Origin: Acinetobacter sp. CS-2
GTDB lineage: Bacteria; Pseudomonadota; Gammaproteobacteria; Pseudomonadales; Moraxellaceae
Length of the DNA: 64,000 bases
Direction of reading: 5' to 3'
NCBI RefSeq assembly: GCF_016599715.1
Contig: NZ_CP067019.1
Coordinates: 2,728,001 to 2,792,000 of the forward strand
The position numbers and the translations under genes were made by a program. Positions 39,063-48,654 of this stretch are shown one piece after another; the stretch's first letter is position 1, and the number at the start of each line of letters is the position of its first letter. The notes beneath the pieces were generated by a model, which saw nothing but the letters and a program-made list of their open reading frames with translations, had not been told where the DNA came from and did not search any database.

Positions 39063-39560
39063 TCAACTTTGAATAAGGCTTTCCAGCTGTAAAGGTGGAT
39101 TTCCTAATCGTGTATTTAAAATTACTGCAATGGTATGTGAAAGAATCTTACGCGTAATTCTATGCGTTAAATGCCATAAATCTTTAGCTCTTACTTTTTG
39201 AATGTGAAATCGTTCAGTTAATTGACCTATAACAGTCTCAATTTTTCTACGAGCATTCATGAGCCTCGCCATAGCTTCCTTAGACCTGCTATCAGTCATG
39301 TTCTTTCTATAAGGTGTTTGTAAATCAATATCTTGGTACATAAAATAGTGTTTTAATTCAGGTCTTAAGTATCCTTTATCACCACCAAGTAATCCCTGAA
39401 TATCTTGAGTAATTTCTGGTGCAACATCACGTTCATCACAATGAGCTGGAGCAAAAGTATAGCCTGTAATCATTCCTGAAAAGTTAATAACGATATGTCC
39501 TTTGAAACCATAATATTTTTCTTGTTTAGCCGCACAATAACTAAAACCTGCAGATTCTTT
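39063..39560 (-). pseudogene. IS982 transposase, C-terminal part (disrupted)
   Basis: This is the downstream part of the IS982 DDE transposase, separated from its N-terminal part by the IS66 insertion. After the duplicated target the reading frame continues ESAGFSYCAAKQEKYYGFK and carries GGDKGYLRPEL and NARRKIETVIGQLTERFHI, with the later catalytic residues. With one copy of the 8-bp duplication removed, the two halves join in frame. The separated halves should not give active transposase. Confidence 0.9.
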
Positions 39561-39591
39561 GTAAGCGTCCGCTGAATCCCATGCCTATTTT

Positions 39592-41196
39592 TTAATTTTG
39601 GTCGGATTTCCAGCGGTGTGGCAGTAATTCTTCTATTTGGGTCACTTTATGCGTCGGCAGCCTTTTCAGCACATCACTTAAATAGGCATACGGATCCAGT
39701 CCATTCAGCTTTGCTGACTGGATTAAAGTCATGATATTGGCAGCTCGTTGGCCGCTGCGCAGCGAACCTGCAAACAGCCAGTTCTTACGTCCCAACGCCC
39801 AGGGGCGCATCTGATTTTCAATCCAGTTATTGCAAATCGGTAGATTGCCATCATCCAAATAGCGGCTTAAAGCTGGCCAACGCTTCAGAGTGTAATTGAT
39901 GGCCTTGGCGGTGGGAGAACTCGATGGCACCGTCAGATGATGTTGGTTGAGCCATTCATATAGTTGTTGCATCACCGGTTGGCTATGCTGTTGTCGGTAT
40001 TCGCGGCGGTCTTCCGCTGTACCATCCGTCTTTTTCCTGAGTTCTGCTTCTATGGCATACAGTTTCTGAATCAGCACTAATGCCTGTTCAGCGACCTGAC
40101 TTTTCCCGGTCACATGCAGTTCATGGAATTTACGACGTGCATGGGCCATGCAGCCCACCTCAATGACCTGGCCTGATTTAAAGCGTGCTTTATAACCACT
40201 GTAATCATCACAGACCAGATGACCCTGCCAGCCTTTCAGGAACTCTTCAGCATGCTGACCTGAACGACTATCCTGAAAGTCATAGATCACCGCTTGAACT
40301 GGATTGTACTGTGTGGTGGCATAGGCCCAGACATAACCTTTCTTCGGTTTTTTCTCATCATCACCCATCCGCATGATGGTGACCGGCGTTTCATCGGCAT
40401 GGATCACCCGCTGTTGCAACACCACCTGTTTTAAGGCATTAGCCAGAGGTTCCAGTTCCACACCGCAGCGACCAATCCAGTCAGATAAAGTGGATCTGGA
40501 CAGATCAATGCCAGCCCGCTGATAGATCAGGCGCTGACGGTACAGCGGTAAATGATCGGCATACTTCGATACCAGCACATGGCTGAGCAGTTCAGGTGAA
40601 GCAATGCCTTTATCAATCACATAGGCAGGCATCGCTTGCTGAGTCAGGGTGTCACACTGATCACAGACCCATTTGCCACGGACATGCTGTTCCTTGTAGA
40701 ACTGTGCCGGTCTGAAATGCAGTTTTTCACTGATATCTTCGCCGATACGACGTAACTGGCAGCCACAACTGCATTGGGTTGATGCAGGTTCATGCTCAAT
40801 ACGGATGGTGTGTAGATGATCTGGCAGCAGTCGACGTTTAGGTTTGTTGACTGTGGCTTTCTGTGTCGCTGCATGGGTTTTATCTGCATTTAATCGTTCT
40901 AATTCCAGATCAACGGCTGCGATATCTTCTTCGACCGCCTCATCCCATAGATGGATTTGTTTTGCGGTGAGATGTTCGTTTTTACTGCCGAATTTATGCT
41001 TTTTAAACAGCGCCAGTTCATGCTCGTATTTTTGATTGAGAATAGAAAGATGCTGAACTTTGGCATCCAATTGCTGGTTTGATTTTTCTAATTCTTGATT
41101 TGATTGTGCCAGAGACTGATGCTGCATCGCCAACTGCCGGGTAAATTCCAGCAGTTGTTCATGGGTCAGTTGGCTTAAATCAGGCAGCGTATTCAT
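39592..41196 (-). CDS. tnpC: IS66 transposase TnpC, copy 2 (534 aa)
   Basis: Full-length IS66 transposase starting MNTLPDLSQLTHEQLLEFT at 41196. It has the zinc-finger-like CSCGCQL and CDQCD, the DDE core (HADETPVTIM, CDDYSGYKA) and NNWIENQMRPWALGRKNW. Compared with copy 1 it lacks 14 residues in the N-terminal coiled coil and has scattered substitutions. It is expected to be active, and could act on both copies. Confidence 0.95.
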   Translation of the reverse strand: MNTLPDLSQLTHEQLLEFTRQLAMQHQSLAQSNQELEKSNQQLDAKVQHLSILNQKYEHELALFKKHKFGSKNEHLTAKQIHLWDEAVEEDIAAVDLELERLNADKTHAATQKATVNKPKRRLLPDHLHTIRIEHEPASTQCSCGCQLRRIGEDISEKLHFRPAQFYKEQHVRGKWVCDQCDTLTQQAMPAYVIDKGIASPELLSHVLVSKYADHLPLYRQRLIYQRAGIDLSRSTLSDWIGRCGVELEPLANALKQVVLQQRVIHADETPVTIMRMGDDEKKPKKGYVWAYATTQYNPVQAVIYDFQDSRSGQHAEEFLKGWQGHLVCDDYSGYKARFKSGQVIEVGCMAHARRKFHELHVTGKSQVAEQALVLIQKLYAIEAELRKKTDGTAEDRREYRQQHSQPVMQQLYEWLNQHHLTVPSSSPTAKAINYTLKRWPALSRYLDDGNLPICNNWIENQMRPWALGRKNWLFAGSLRSGQRAANIMTLIQSAKLNGLDPYAYLSDVLKRLPTHKVTQIEELLPHRWKSDQN

Positions 41197-41270
41197 GACC
41201 GCAGTATGCCTGAGGTCATGAAGAGAATGAAATAGAACGTTTGGAGGATGGCAGAATAGCCGAGCTTGGT

Positions 41271-41606
41271 TTAGAGCATCGTGACCACCTGCTGTCGTCC
41301 AATGCGCTGCCAAGGCAAACCCTGGATTAATGCCTGTAACTGTTCCGGGTTGAGAGCTACGTTTTCACCCTGGTGAACTTTAGCCCAGTGGAATTTTCCC
41401 TGTTCCAGCCGCCTGGCACACAGCCAGATGCCCAGTCCATCATGTACCAGCACTTTCATACGATGGCCACGTTTATTACAGAACAGGTAGGCGCAATGCG
41501 GTTTGATTGAGCCAAAGGCTTTCATAATCTGCGCCATGGCCGTATCCATTCCTGCACGCATATCCATGGGCTGAGTAGACAACCAGATTTCATCGATACG
41601 GATCAT
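41271..41606 (-). CDS. tnpB: IS66 accessory protein TnpB, copy 2
   Basis: This 111-aa Orf2-family protein is nearly identical to copy 1 (MIRIDEIWLSTQPMDMRAGM; YLFCNKRGHRMKVLVHDG). Its ATG overlaps the tnpA stop as ATGA, as in copy 1. Confidence 0.93.
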   Translation of the reverse strand: MIRIDEIWLSTQPMDMRAGMDTAMAQIMKAFGSIKPHCAYLFCNKRGHRMKVLVHDGLGIWLCARRLEQGKFHWAKVHQGENVALNPEQLQALIQGLPWQRIGRQQVVTML

Positions 41607-41986
41607 GTTGCCAGCACCTTGAGTAATTCTGCCAAGGCAGGTATTTCTGATACTTGCCATTTCAAGCCAATTTCTGCTTTTGAGTGGGGTAAAGTAATTT
41701 GAACTTTTAACATGTCAGTAGGAGTAGGATCTAATGGTGCAGAGCAAGATAAGGCAATAAATGCAGGTTTATTCGGTAGTGGTGAGCGATCACTCCCTGG
41801 CTTAGCATCAATTAAGCGAATCCATTTGGATACAAGATTTGTATTCAATCCATGTTGCAAAGCGACTGAAGCAATTGAAACGTCCGGTGCTTTACAAGCC
41901 TGAACGATCTGCTGTTTAAATTCAGCACTGTATGTTCTTCGTTTTTTCGCAAGAGGTGCGATGGATGTCTGATTATTTGTAGTCAT
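41603..41986 (-). CDS. tnpA: IS66 accessory protein TnpA, copy 2
   Basis: This 127-aa helix-turn-helix protein has KKRRTYSAEFKQQIVQAC and SIASVALQHGLNTNLVSKWI. It has the same length as copy 1 but differs at many positions, especially in the middle and C-terminal parts, while tnpB and tnpC are nearly the same. This uneven divergence suggests recombination between related IS66 elements. Confidence 0.9.
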   Translation of the reverse strand: MTTNNQTSIAPLAKKRRTYSAEFKQQIVQACKAPDVSIASVALQHGLNTNLVSKWIRLIDAKPGSDRSPLPNKPAFIALSCSAPLDPTPTDMLKVQITLPHSKAEIGLKWQVSEIPALAELLKVLAT

Positions 41987-42072
41987 AAATTTAAGTCCCC
42001 ACTTGTTTCTAAGTGGGGACTAAATTAAGGCTTATAGGATGAATTCAGAAGGTGTGTTCAGCGGACGCTTAC

Positions 42073-42464
42073 GATTCTTTGAAGTTTTTATGTTTTTTTG
42101 CTCTAGCATAACGACAAACAGGTATAGGAAAGCCATCGATAAAATGAATATTATCTAAACCGAAAAAAGATTTTAGTTGTGACATAATCTGTTGACTTAC
42201 ATGCCATAATTTTGCGCAATGTTTGCAAAAATTAGGATAGGAACCTAATTTTGGAAACCATTCAAACCAATTGTTTTTAAAGTAGAACCAGATATTTTTA
42301 TCAGAATCTAAGCCAAGAAACTCTCCCACAATTTGTATAGTAAGAATTTCAATATCACTTAAAGCGGGTGGAAATCCTCTACTTCTTAAAGGTTGAATGA
42401 CAATCGCTGAGTAAAATTGCTCTATGATTAAAAATACAGAAATGATAAATTCGTAAATGGACAT
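42073..42464 (-). pseudogene. IS982 transposase, N-terminal part (disrupted)
   Basis: The start MSIYEFIISVFLIIEQFYSA and the region LSDIEILTIQIVGEFLGLD fit IS982 transposases. The frame runs to HKNFKES and is cut by the IS66 insertion; it stops shortly inside IS66. The first catalytic aspartate is likely in IHFIDGFPIPVC. Confidence 0.9.
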
Positions 42465-42531
42465 AACTTGCTTTGCTTTGCTTTTCTTAGTCGAAAATTA
42501 AATTGGATTATGTCCTTTTTATTTCAAAGAC

Positions 42532-43197
42532 TTAAAAAGTTGAGATTCGCGTTTTTATGGTAAATAAATTTGGACAGGTATTTTCTACTTCTGCGGAACA
42601 GCGCTTGTACTGTCCATTATTTTTGTAGCAAAGTTTCACTTCGGTCAGAATGGCATTTCCCTGGAAAGTCGAACAGCTAAATCTAATGGCATTGGCAGGT
42701 AAACTTGGATTCAAACGCAGAAACTGCAGCCGAAGATTGGTCTGATGCATGGCTCGCGTTTCAGGACTGGTTAATTCCTTCGGAATTTTGAGACGTTCAG
42801 CATAATTAATGATGGTACGGAAATATTGACTTGAGTTCATCTGTACACATCCGCCAATGCCCCGCCAAAGTTGCATGCGGGCATTTTCATCGGGCATGAC
42901 TCGTGCCACGACTTTCGCCTGCAAGGGAGATAAAGCCGCAGAGGATGTGGTCCTGCACTCGGTTTCCGAAGTTTCCGGATACAAACCGGAAATATTCAGC
43001 GAATAGCCTTCCAGACATTTTCGCTGTTTTGATTTTTGGGCATCAAACATGCATACCGCAGGGGTCATTTGTACCACCATGACATAACCCTGCAAAGGGG
43101 CTGCAAAAGTTTGAGGTGCAAACAGCCCTAGTCCAGCACTGCTCACCGCGAACAGCACCCATCTTAGTAAAACTGAAGTTCGCCCAGAAAATATCAT
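42532..43197 (-). CDS. RNase T2-fold secreted protein lacking catalytic histidines; 3' end altered by IS982
   Basis: The signal peptide (about 1-32, ending TFA) is followed by an RNase T2-like chain. YVMVVQMTPAVC sits where RNase T2 has a W-P-x-x-C strand. GYSLNISGLYPETS replaces the active-site motif containing H-G-L-W-P, and LWRGIGGCVQMNSSQYF replaces the second motif H-E-W-x-K-H-G-x-C. Both catalytic histidines and the Glu/Lys are changed, so it is probably not a ribonuclease. IS982 changes only the tail: the last residues TRISTF and the stop come from the IS end, and the original would have ended GSY. It follows slt on the same strand, 33 bp downstream. Confidence 0.7.
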   Translation of the reverse strand: MIFSGRTSVLLRWVLFAVSSAGLGLFAPQTFAAPLQGYVMVVQMTPAVCMFDAQKSKQRKCLEGYSLNISGLYPETSETECRTTSSAALSPLQAKVVARVMPDENARMQLWRGIGGCVQMNSSQYFRTIINYAERLKIPKELTSPETRAMHQTNLRLQFLRLNPSLPANAIRFSCSTFQGNAILTEVKLCYKNNGQYKRCSAEVENTCPNLFTIKTRISTF

Positions 43198-43229
43198 CAA
43201 CAAGTCAGACCTATCAATAAAACTAAAAA

Positions 43230-45185
43230 TTAAGGATTATTTCTTAATGGAATTATATTCATCCGTTTTTCAATCGACTGCGCTCCTTGTCCAAGCAATA
43301 CTCCATAATGGGTGGCGTTAGTCATGACATGTTTTACATAATCACGTGTTTCGGTTAAGGGAATGGTTTCAGTATATTGATCAGCGGCTATCTGCTGGGC
43401 ATCCGGTTGCCAACGACGTGCACGGTTTGGACCAGCATTATAGCCAGCCGTTGCCAGCACAGGATTATTGCTGAGCTGGCTCTGAATCATCGACAAATAA
43501 AAAGTGCCATAACGAATATTGGTATTCATGTCGGTTAAAGCTGCCGGATTATAAGTTTCGCCCATTTGCCGGGCCACCAGTTTCGCCGTATCCGGCATAA
43601 TTTGCATCAACCCTCCTGCACCCACATGTGAACGTGCCTGTGAAACAAAACGGCTTTCCTGACGCATCAGACCATAGGCCCATGCAGGATCGATTCCGGC
43701 ATTTCGACTATGGCTGACCACATAACTTTGATGTGGCATGGCATAACGATAGGAATAATTGTGTCTGGATTCAGTACGGTCAGCCGCGTAAATGGCACGG
43801 TCATACCAGCCTATATCCGTCGCACGTTTTGCAGCTGCCAGTAGTAAGCCATCATCATGTTTTAAATAGGCCTGACGCACTGCCCAGTTCCATTCACGAT
43901 TCACATAACTATCCGGTGCGTTGACACGGCGTAAAGCAAAAGCACGGTTGAAATGAATATTTTGGCTTAAACGCTGCACATCACTATTTGAAGGTTGAAC
44001 ATTATTGGGAATATTATTGTAACTTTGCCCTAACTTATCTCTGGCCAGCAGATTATGGTAATCATCCCCCTGTGCCAATTTTTTGAAAATTTCTTGTGCC
44101 ACACGTTTAGAGTGAGCATCGCCACGTTGCTCTGAAGCCCGTGCCAACCAGTACTGCCAACGATCTTCCTGCTTTTGGGTTACGCCCATCGCATCAATGG
44201 CCCGAATCAGGCTTTCCCATGCACTAAAACGAATGGCTTGACGAGCATAAATTTCCGCTTCTTCTGCACTAAAGGGCAAACCGTAACTGGCATCCAGATA
44301 ATTCAGTACTTCACGGTTAAAATTGTTTTTCATCACCGTGGTTCCGCCAATATAGCCCACAGTACGATAGAGCGCTTTTTGTACTTGTAGCGGTGTCCCC
44401 TCTGCTGCATTTTTAACGGAAGCCATTGCAGTATTTAAGTCGCTATCGGCCAGACGTCCCAGGGCATAAATCAAATAAGCCTGATCTGCACTGGTGGCTT
44501 TAGGCACAGACCATAAATAATTTAAAGGATTGGCCTGAATTTGATTGAGCTGTGCAAGTGATAGGCTCAGCCCCAGCGTTTGTGCAGTAGCCAAGGCCAA
44601 GCCCGACTGCCCTGCACGAAGCTGTCCCCATAAACGTTGCTGCCTGTCCTGCTCGGTCATTAGGGGACTCGACAGCATCATACGTCCCAAACCGGTACAG
44701 GATTCAGGTTGTGAGTTGGTGGCAAGCCAGACATCTTTATATTCAGCAAAAACCAGGGGATCACCCGATTTGGCACGAACTTGGGCAACCGCACAGCTTT
44801 CCGCCTGATCCGGATTAGTCACATACTGCAAAATAGGCTGCGCAGTCGCAAAATCTGCCTGCTTGACTTTTTCTTCGACATAATCAGCAGCCAGTTTTTC
44901 CGCCATCGCTGATTGCGGATAACGCTGAGCAAAATTGATAATTTGGCTGGCAGGCTGATTAGCCAAATTACTATTCAATAACCAGTATTCCGGATAATAA
45001 CCCAGCACATCGTTCTGCATCGATGCCTGATATTGTTGTAATAAATCTAAATTTGCAGAATTGGCAGCACGCAAAGCATCATTAAACTGTTCATCAGCCG
45101 CATAAGAAATCGAAATAAAACCGGTAGATGCCAAAGCCAAAGCAAGCACTTTATAATAATTTTTATTGATTACCCGATTAAACAT
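43230..45185 (-). CDS. slt: Soluble lytic murein transglycosylase
   Basis: This 651-aa periplasmic enzyme cleaves peptidoglycan glycans with 1,6-anhydro-muramic acid formation. The signal peptide ends near ISYAA. A long alpha-superhelical region (about 30-470) precedes the catalytic SLT domain, with the catalytic Glu in MRQESRFVSQARSHVGAGG and then LMQIMPDTAKLV, AGYNAGPNRARRW and ETRDYVKHVMTN. The start is ATG 45185 (ribosome site AGAAGG), not the ATG 18 bp upstream. The size matches E. coli Slt70. Confidence 0.94.
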   Translation of the reverse strand: MFNRVINKNYYKVLALALASTGFISISYAADEQFNDALRAANSANLDLLQQYQASMQNDVLGYYPEYWLLNSNLANQPASQIINFAQRYPQSAMAEKLAADYVEEKVKQADFATAQPILQYVTNPDQAESCAVAQVRAKSGDPLVFAEYKDVWLATNSQPESCTGLGRMMLSSPLMTEQDRQQRLWGQLRAGQSGLALATAQTLGLSLSLAQLNQIQANPLNYLWSVPKATSADQAYLIYALGRLADSDLNTAMASVKNAAEGTPLQVQKALYRTVGYIGGTTVMKNNFNREVLNYLDASYGLPFSAEEAEIYARQAIRFSAWESLIRAIDAMGVTQKQEDRWQYWLARASEQRGDAHSKRVAQEIFKKLAQGDDYHNLLARDKLGQSYNNIPNNVQPSNSDVQRLSQNIHFNRAFALRRVNAPDSYVNREWNWAVRQAYLKHDDGLLLAAAKRATDIGWYDRAIYAADRTESRHNYSYRYAMPHQSYVVSHSRNAGIDPAWAYGLMRQESRFVSQARSHVGAGGLMQIMPDTAKLVARQMGETYNPAALTDMNTNIRYGTFYLSMIQSQLSNNPVLATAGYNAGPNRARRWQPDAQQIAADQYTETIPLTETRDYVKHVMTNATHYGVLLGQGAQSIEKRMNIIPLRNNP

Positions 45186-45203
45186 ATGCCCGCCTTCTGT
45201 CAT

Positions 45204-45557
45204 TTAATATTGCCTTGGTCGCACCTAATCATTTTTGAATAGTTTAATTATTATTACACTACTCTACTGTTCTGTTATGTAACCTTATGATTAGACAATA
45301 TTAATTTTCAATCATTTTTACTTCACAAATCAATATTTTTGCAGCTTTATTTAGAGCTATAAGTTTGGCTTCGATTCCTGCTAAAATATGCGCCTTTCTT
45401 GTATTCAAATTGCATTTTTTCAAGATGGCAGTCAGCCTCTTTCTTCCCCTTCAATACTATTAGGCATTGAAAGGAAAAAGAAATATCGCTCGCTGAGTGA
45501 GCTTGATACAGTCAGTCTTGAATTGCGATTTCACCGATTTATCCTTTAGGAGCCTAC
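45204..45557. other. Divergent promoter region of slt and miaB
   Basis: This 354-bp spacer has no ORF. The half near slt is AT-rich. The half near miaB would be a leader of the miaB mRNA with a possible hairpin (CCTTCAAT / ATTGAAAGG, about 45447-45474) and a second small palindrome, CTCGCTGAGTGAG (45490-45502). No clear -10/-35 pair was fixed. Confidence 0.4.
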
Positions 45558-47012
45558 ATGACGGTTCAAACCTTCATTCCAAATAGTGCCCAAGCTGCTT
45601 CAGAAAACACTGTTACCCAGCCACAGCACACCCCAGCCGACGGTTCAGTGAAAAAACTGTATATCGAAACGCAAGGGTGTCAGATGAATGAGTATGACAG
45701 TCATCGTATGGCAGATCTTTTAGGCGACTCGCACGGTTATGTATTGACCACTGACCCAAATGATGCCGATATTCTGCTGATGAATACCTGTTCCATTCGT
45801 GAAAAGGCCCAGGAAAAAGTGTTTTCCGAACTGGGTCGCTGGCGCAAGCTGAAAGAAAAAAATCCTGACTTAGTGATTGGGGTCGGCGGTTGTGTAGCTT
45901 CTCAGGAAGGTGACAATATTCAGAAACGTGCGCCATATGTCGATATGGTTTTTGGTCCACAAACCTTACACCGTTTACCGCAAATGCTGGATCAGCATTC
46001 TGAACAAATTGAAAAACCGAAGAAAGAAAAAATCAAGCTGGTGGATATTTCTTTCCCGGATATCGAAAAATTCGACTTTTTACCTGAACCGCGTGTTGAA
46101 GGCTATAAAGCCTTTGTTTCGATTATGGAAGGCTGTTCCAAATACTGTTCTTTCTGCGTAGTCCCTTATACCCGCGGTGAAGAGGTATCGCGTCCTTTAG
46201 ATGACGTACTGGCGGAAATTGCCGGTCTGGCGGAAAAAGGGGTTCGTGAAATCAGCCTATTAGGTCAGAACGTGAATGGTTATCGCGGCGAAACTTTTGA
46301 AGGCAATATCTGCACCTTTGCCGACTTGCTGCGTCTCGTTGCCGAAATTCCGGGCATTGGCCGTTTACGTTATACCACTTCACATCCGCTTGAATTCAAT
46401 GATGACCTGATTCAGTGCTACCGTGACTTGCCACAAATGGTTTCGCACCTGCACTTGCCGGTACAAAGCGGTTCCAACGATGTGCTGAAAGCGATGAAAC
46501 GTAACCACACCATCGATGTCTATATCGAAAAAATTAAAAAGCTACGTACCGTCCGTCCGGATATGCATTTATCTTCAGACTTTATTATTGGTTTCCCGGG
46601 TGAAACCGATGAGAACTTTGAAGAAACTTATCAATTCATCCAGGATTTGGACTTTGACCATTCTTACAGCTTCATTTATTCAAAACGTCCAGGTACACCC
46701 GCTTCAGAACTTGAAGACAATACCCCTGAAGATGTCAAAAAAGAACGGCTGGCCAAAGTTCAGCAATGGATTAAACGCTCAAGCATTGATAAAACTGATG
46801 CCATGCTCGGCACCATCCAGCGTGTGCTGATTGAAAAGGTTTCTGACAAAGATCCGAACCTGTTGATTGGTACAGCGGACAATACCCGTCTGGTCTCTTT
46901 CATTGGTGATCCGGCCTGGGTTGGGCGTTTTGCAGAGATTGAAATTACCGAAATTAAAACTTTAAATTTTGTTTACGGTGAGCTCTTGAATCTTGAGCCT
47001 GACGTGGCGTAA
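45558..47012 (+). CDS. miaB: tRNA-2-methylthio-N6-dimethylallyladenosine synthase MiaB
   Basis: This radical-SAM methylthiotransferase modifies A37 of tRNAs. The N-terminal UPF0004 domain has [16 protein letters not shown], with further cysteines in NTCSIRE and GGCVASQEG for one iron-sulfur cluster. The radical SAM motif [15 protein letters not shown] binds the second cluster. A TRAM domain ends the 484-aa chain. The ribosome site TTTAGGAGC precedes the ATG. phoH and ybeY follow, as in many gammaproteobacteria. Confidence 0.97.
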   Translation: MTVQTFIPNSAQAASENTVTQPQHTPADGSVKKLYIETQGCQMNEYDSHRMADLLGDSHGYVLTTDPNDADILLMNTCSIREKAQEKVFSELGRWRKLKEKNPDLVIGVGGCVASQEGDNIQKRAPYVDMVFGPQTLHRLPQMLDQHSEQIEKPKKEKIKLVDISFPDIEKFDFLPEPRVEGYKAFVSIMEGCSKYCSFCVVPYTRGEEVSRPLDDVLAEIAGLAEKGVREISLLGQNVNGYRGETFEGNICTFADLLRLVAEIPGIGRLRYTTSHPLEFNDDLIQCYRDLPQMVSHLHLPVQSGSNDVLKAMKRNHTIDVYIEKIKKLRTVRPDMHLSSDFIIGFPGETDENFEETYQFIQDLDFDHSYSFIYSKRPGTPASELEDNTPEDVKKERLAKVQQWIKRSSIDKTDAMLGTIQRVLIEKVSDKDPNLLIGTADNTRLVSFIGDPAWVGRFAEIEITEIKTLNFVYGELLNLEPDVA

Positions 47013-47051
47013 TGTAAGGTGATCAGTAAGATCATTTTATAAGGAATTCTC

Positions 47052-48128
47052 TTGACTGCAGCGATCCGACGTACAGTAACTTTTCCTGGTATTTCAATGG
47101 AACGTTTAAAAGGCATGCTGGGTGCTTATAACGGTCATTTGAAACAAATCGAACAGCGTTTAGAGGTCAAAATTTCCCATCGAGGTGATGCTTTTTACAT
47201 CGATGGTGAGATTGATGCAGTAGAGAGAGCCGAAAGCCTCTTGATGCGTCTACATGAAGAAACTGAAACCAGCCAGCAAGTCAGCGCGGATACTTTGCAT
47301 CTGATGATTCAGGGCAGTCAGACGGATCGTGAATTGCAGGAAGATCTTTCTGACAATGAACATACCGGTCTCGATGCCGTCTGGTTGCAAACCCGCAAAG
47401 GCCGGATTAATCCACGCGGCGCAAATCAAAAGCGTTATGTACAGCGTATTTTGCAAAGCGACATTTCCTTTGGTATAGGCCCTGCTGGTACCGGTAAAAC
47501 CTATCTTGCCGTGGCTGCTGCGGTAGATATGCTGGAACGTAATGAAATCCAGCGCATCCTGCTGGTTCGTCCTGCGGTTGAAGCCGGGGAAAAACTCGGT
47601 TTCTTACCGGGGGATTTAAGCCAGAAAATCGATCCTTATTTGCGCCCGCTTTACGATGCCCTGTATGAAATGCTGGGCTTTGAAAAAGTCGCCAAACTGA
47701 TTGAACGTCAGGTGATTGAAGTTGCGCCCCTCGCCTATATGCGTGGCCGTACCCTCAACCATTCTTTCGTGATTTTGGATGAAGCGCAAAACACGACGCC
47801 AGAACAGATGAAAATGTTCCTGACTCGTTTAGGCTTTGGTTCACGTGCGGTCATTACCGGCGACATCACTCAGGTCGATTTACCTCGCGGTCAGCAATCT
47901 GGTTTAGCCCATGCTTTACGTGTACTGGAACCTGTAACCGAAATTCATATCACCCGTTTCCATTCCCGTGACGTGGTTCGTCACCGGTTGGTACAGAAAA
48001 TTGTCGAAGCCTATGAAGGATGGGACAGTAAACAACACCGTCTTAGTGCTGAAGCACGGGCAGAACGTAAAGCGCGTCAGGAAGCATTGATTGCTGAAAA
48101 TGATGCTGCTGCCGATGCTCAGGACTAA
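47052..48128 (+). CDS. ybeZ: PhoH-like ATPase (YbeZ)
   Basis: This 358-aa ATPase has a KH-like N-terminal region and the P-loop GIGPAGTGKTYLAVAAA (about 138), the Walker B/DEAQ-like motif VILDEAQNTTPEQMKM, and ITGDITQVDLPRGQQSGL. PhoH-family proteins are found with ybeY and are thought to act in ribosome or RNA quality control. The start is TTG at 47052, with AAGGA upstream. It is 39 bp after miaB and 19 bp before ybeY. Confidence 0.94.
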   Translation: MTAAIRRTVTFPGISMERLKGMLGAYNGHLKQIEQRLEVKISHRGDAFYIDGEIDAVERAESLLMRLHEETETSQQVSADTLHLMIQGSQTDRELQEDLSDNEHTGLDAVWLQTRKGRINPRGANQKRYVQRILQSDISFGIGPAGTGKTYLAVAAAVDMLERNEIQRILLVRPAVEAGEKLGFLPGDLSQKIDPYLRPLYDALYEMLGFEKVAKLIERQVIEVAPLAYMRGRTLNHSFVILDEAQNTTPEQMKMFLTRLGFGSRAVITGDITQVDLPRGQQSGLAHALRVLEPVTEIHITRFHSRDVVRHRLVQKIVEAYEGWDSKQHRLSAEARAERKARQEALIAENDAAADAQD

Positions 48129-48147
48129 GATACTTTAAGGATTCATT

Positions 48148-48630
48148 TTGAAACTTAACCTATCATTGCAACAAGACTACCAGTCACCTGAACTGGTATT
48201 AAAACGCGCTTATATTAAAAAAGTCATTGAAACTACACTTCGTTTTATCAATGTCGATCAGGACTGCGAAATCGGGATTGCCTGTGTAGACAATGACGAA
48301 AGCCATAAGCTGAATCTGGAGTATCGTCAAAAAGACAAGCCGACCAATGTGCTGTCTTTCCCGAGCGATGTGCCAGAAGAAGTGCTGGCAATGCTGGATG
48401 CCCTACCGATTGGTGACCTGGTGATTTGTATTCCTGTGGTTTTACAAGAGGCCATTGATCAGAATAAAACCCCAATTGAGCATTTTACTCATATGCTGGT
48501 GCACGGCACCTTACACTTGATGGGCTATGACCATGAAACCTCGAATGAAGAGGCAGAAGAAATGGAAGCATTGGAAATTGAGATTCTGGCGAAGTTAGGA
48601 TTTAAAAATCCCTATACTGAACAGCAGTAG
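48148..48630 (+). CDS. ybeY: Endoribonuclease YbeY
   Basis: YbeY is a zinc-dependent endoribonuclease required for 16S rRNA 3' maturation and ribosome quality control. The metal motif [11 protein letters not shown] is complete. [18 protein letters not shown] is the other conserved region. The 160-aa protein begins at TTG 48148 (AAGG upstream). It is the last gene of the miaB-phoH-ybeY operon and has a terminator-like hairpin behind it. Confidence 0.96.
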   Translation: MKLNLSLQQDYQSPELVLKRAYIKKVIETTLRFINVDQDCEIGIACVDNDESHKLNLEYRQKDKPTNVLSFPSDVPEEVLAMLDALPIGDLVICIPVVLQEAIDQNKTPIEHFTHMLVHGTLHLMGYDHETSNEEAEEMEALEIEILAKLGFKNPYTEQQ

Positions 48631-48654
48631 GTTCTAGCAGCCTTCCCATTTATT

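Larger units (their letters stand above)
39561..42072 (-). mobile_element. IS66-family insertion sequence, copy 2, inside IS982
   Basis: The 2,512-bp element has ends GTAAGCGTCCGCTGAA and its inverse TTCAGCGGACGCTTAC. An exact 8-bp target duplication GATTCTTT lies at 39553-39560 and 42073-42080. It carries tnpA, tnpB and tnpC on the minus strand. It is closely related to copy 1 at 24380 but tnpA has diverged noticeably. Confidence 0.96.
39054..42552 (-). mobile_element. IS982-family insertion sequence, interrupted by IS66
   Basis: Terminal inverted repeats ACCCCAATCTCAACTTT (left) and ACGCGAATCTCAACTTT (right, read inward) match at 15 of 17 positions. A 7-bp target duplication TTTTATG lies at 39047-39053 and 42553-42559. 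Without the IS66 insertion and its 8-bp duplication it is 979 bp, the normal IS982 size. It inserted into the last codons of an RNase T2-like gene. Confidence 0.9.

Noticed and set aside
39592..41313. Longer start for TnpC copy 2 adding 39 residues
   Set aside because: The extra stretch lies in the tnpB-tnpC spacer and the equivalent region of copy 1 is not part of its protein.
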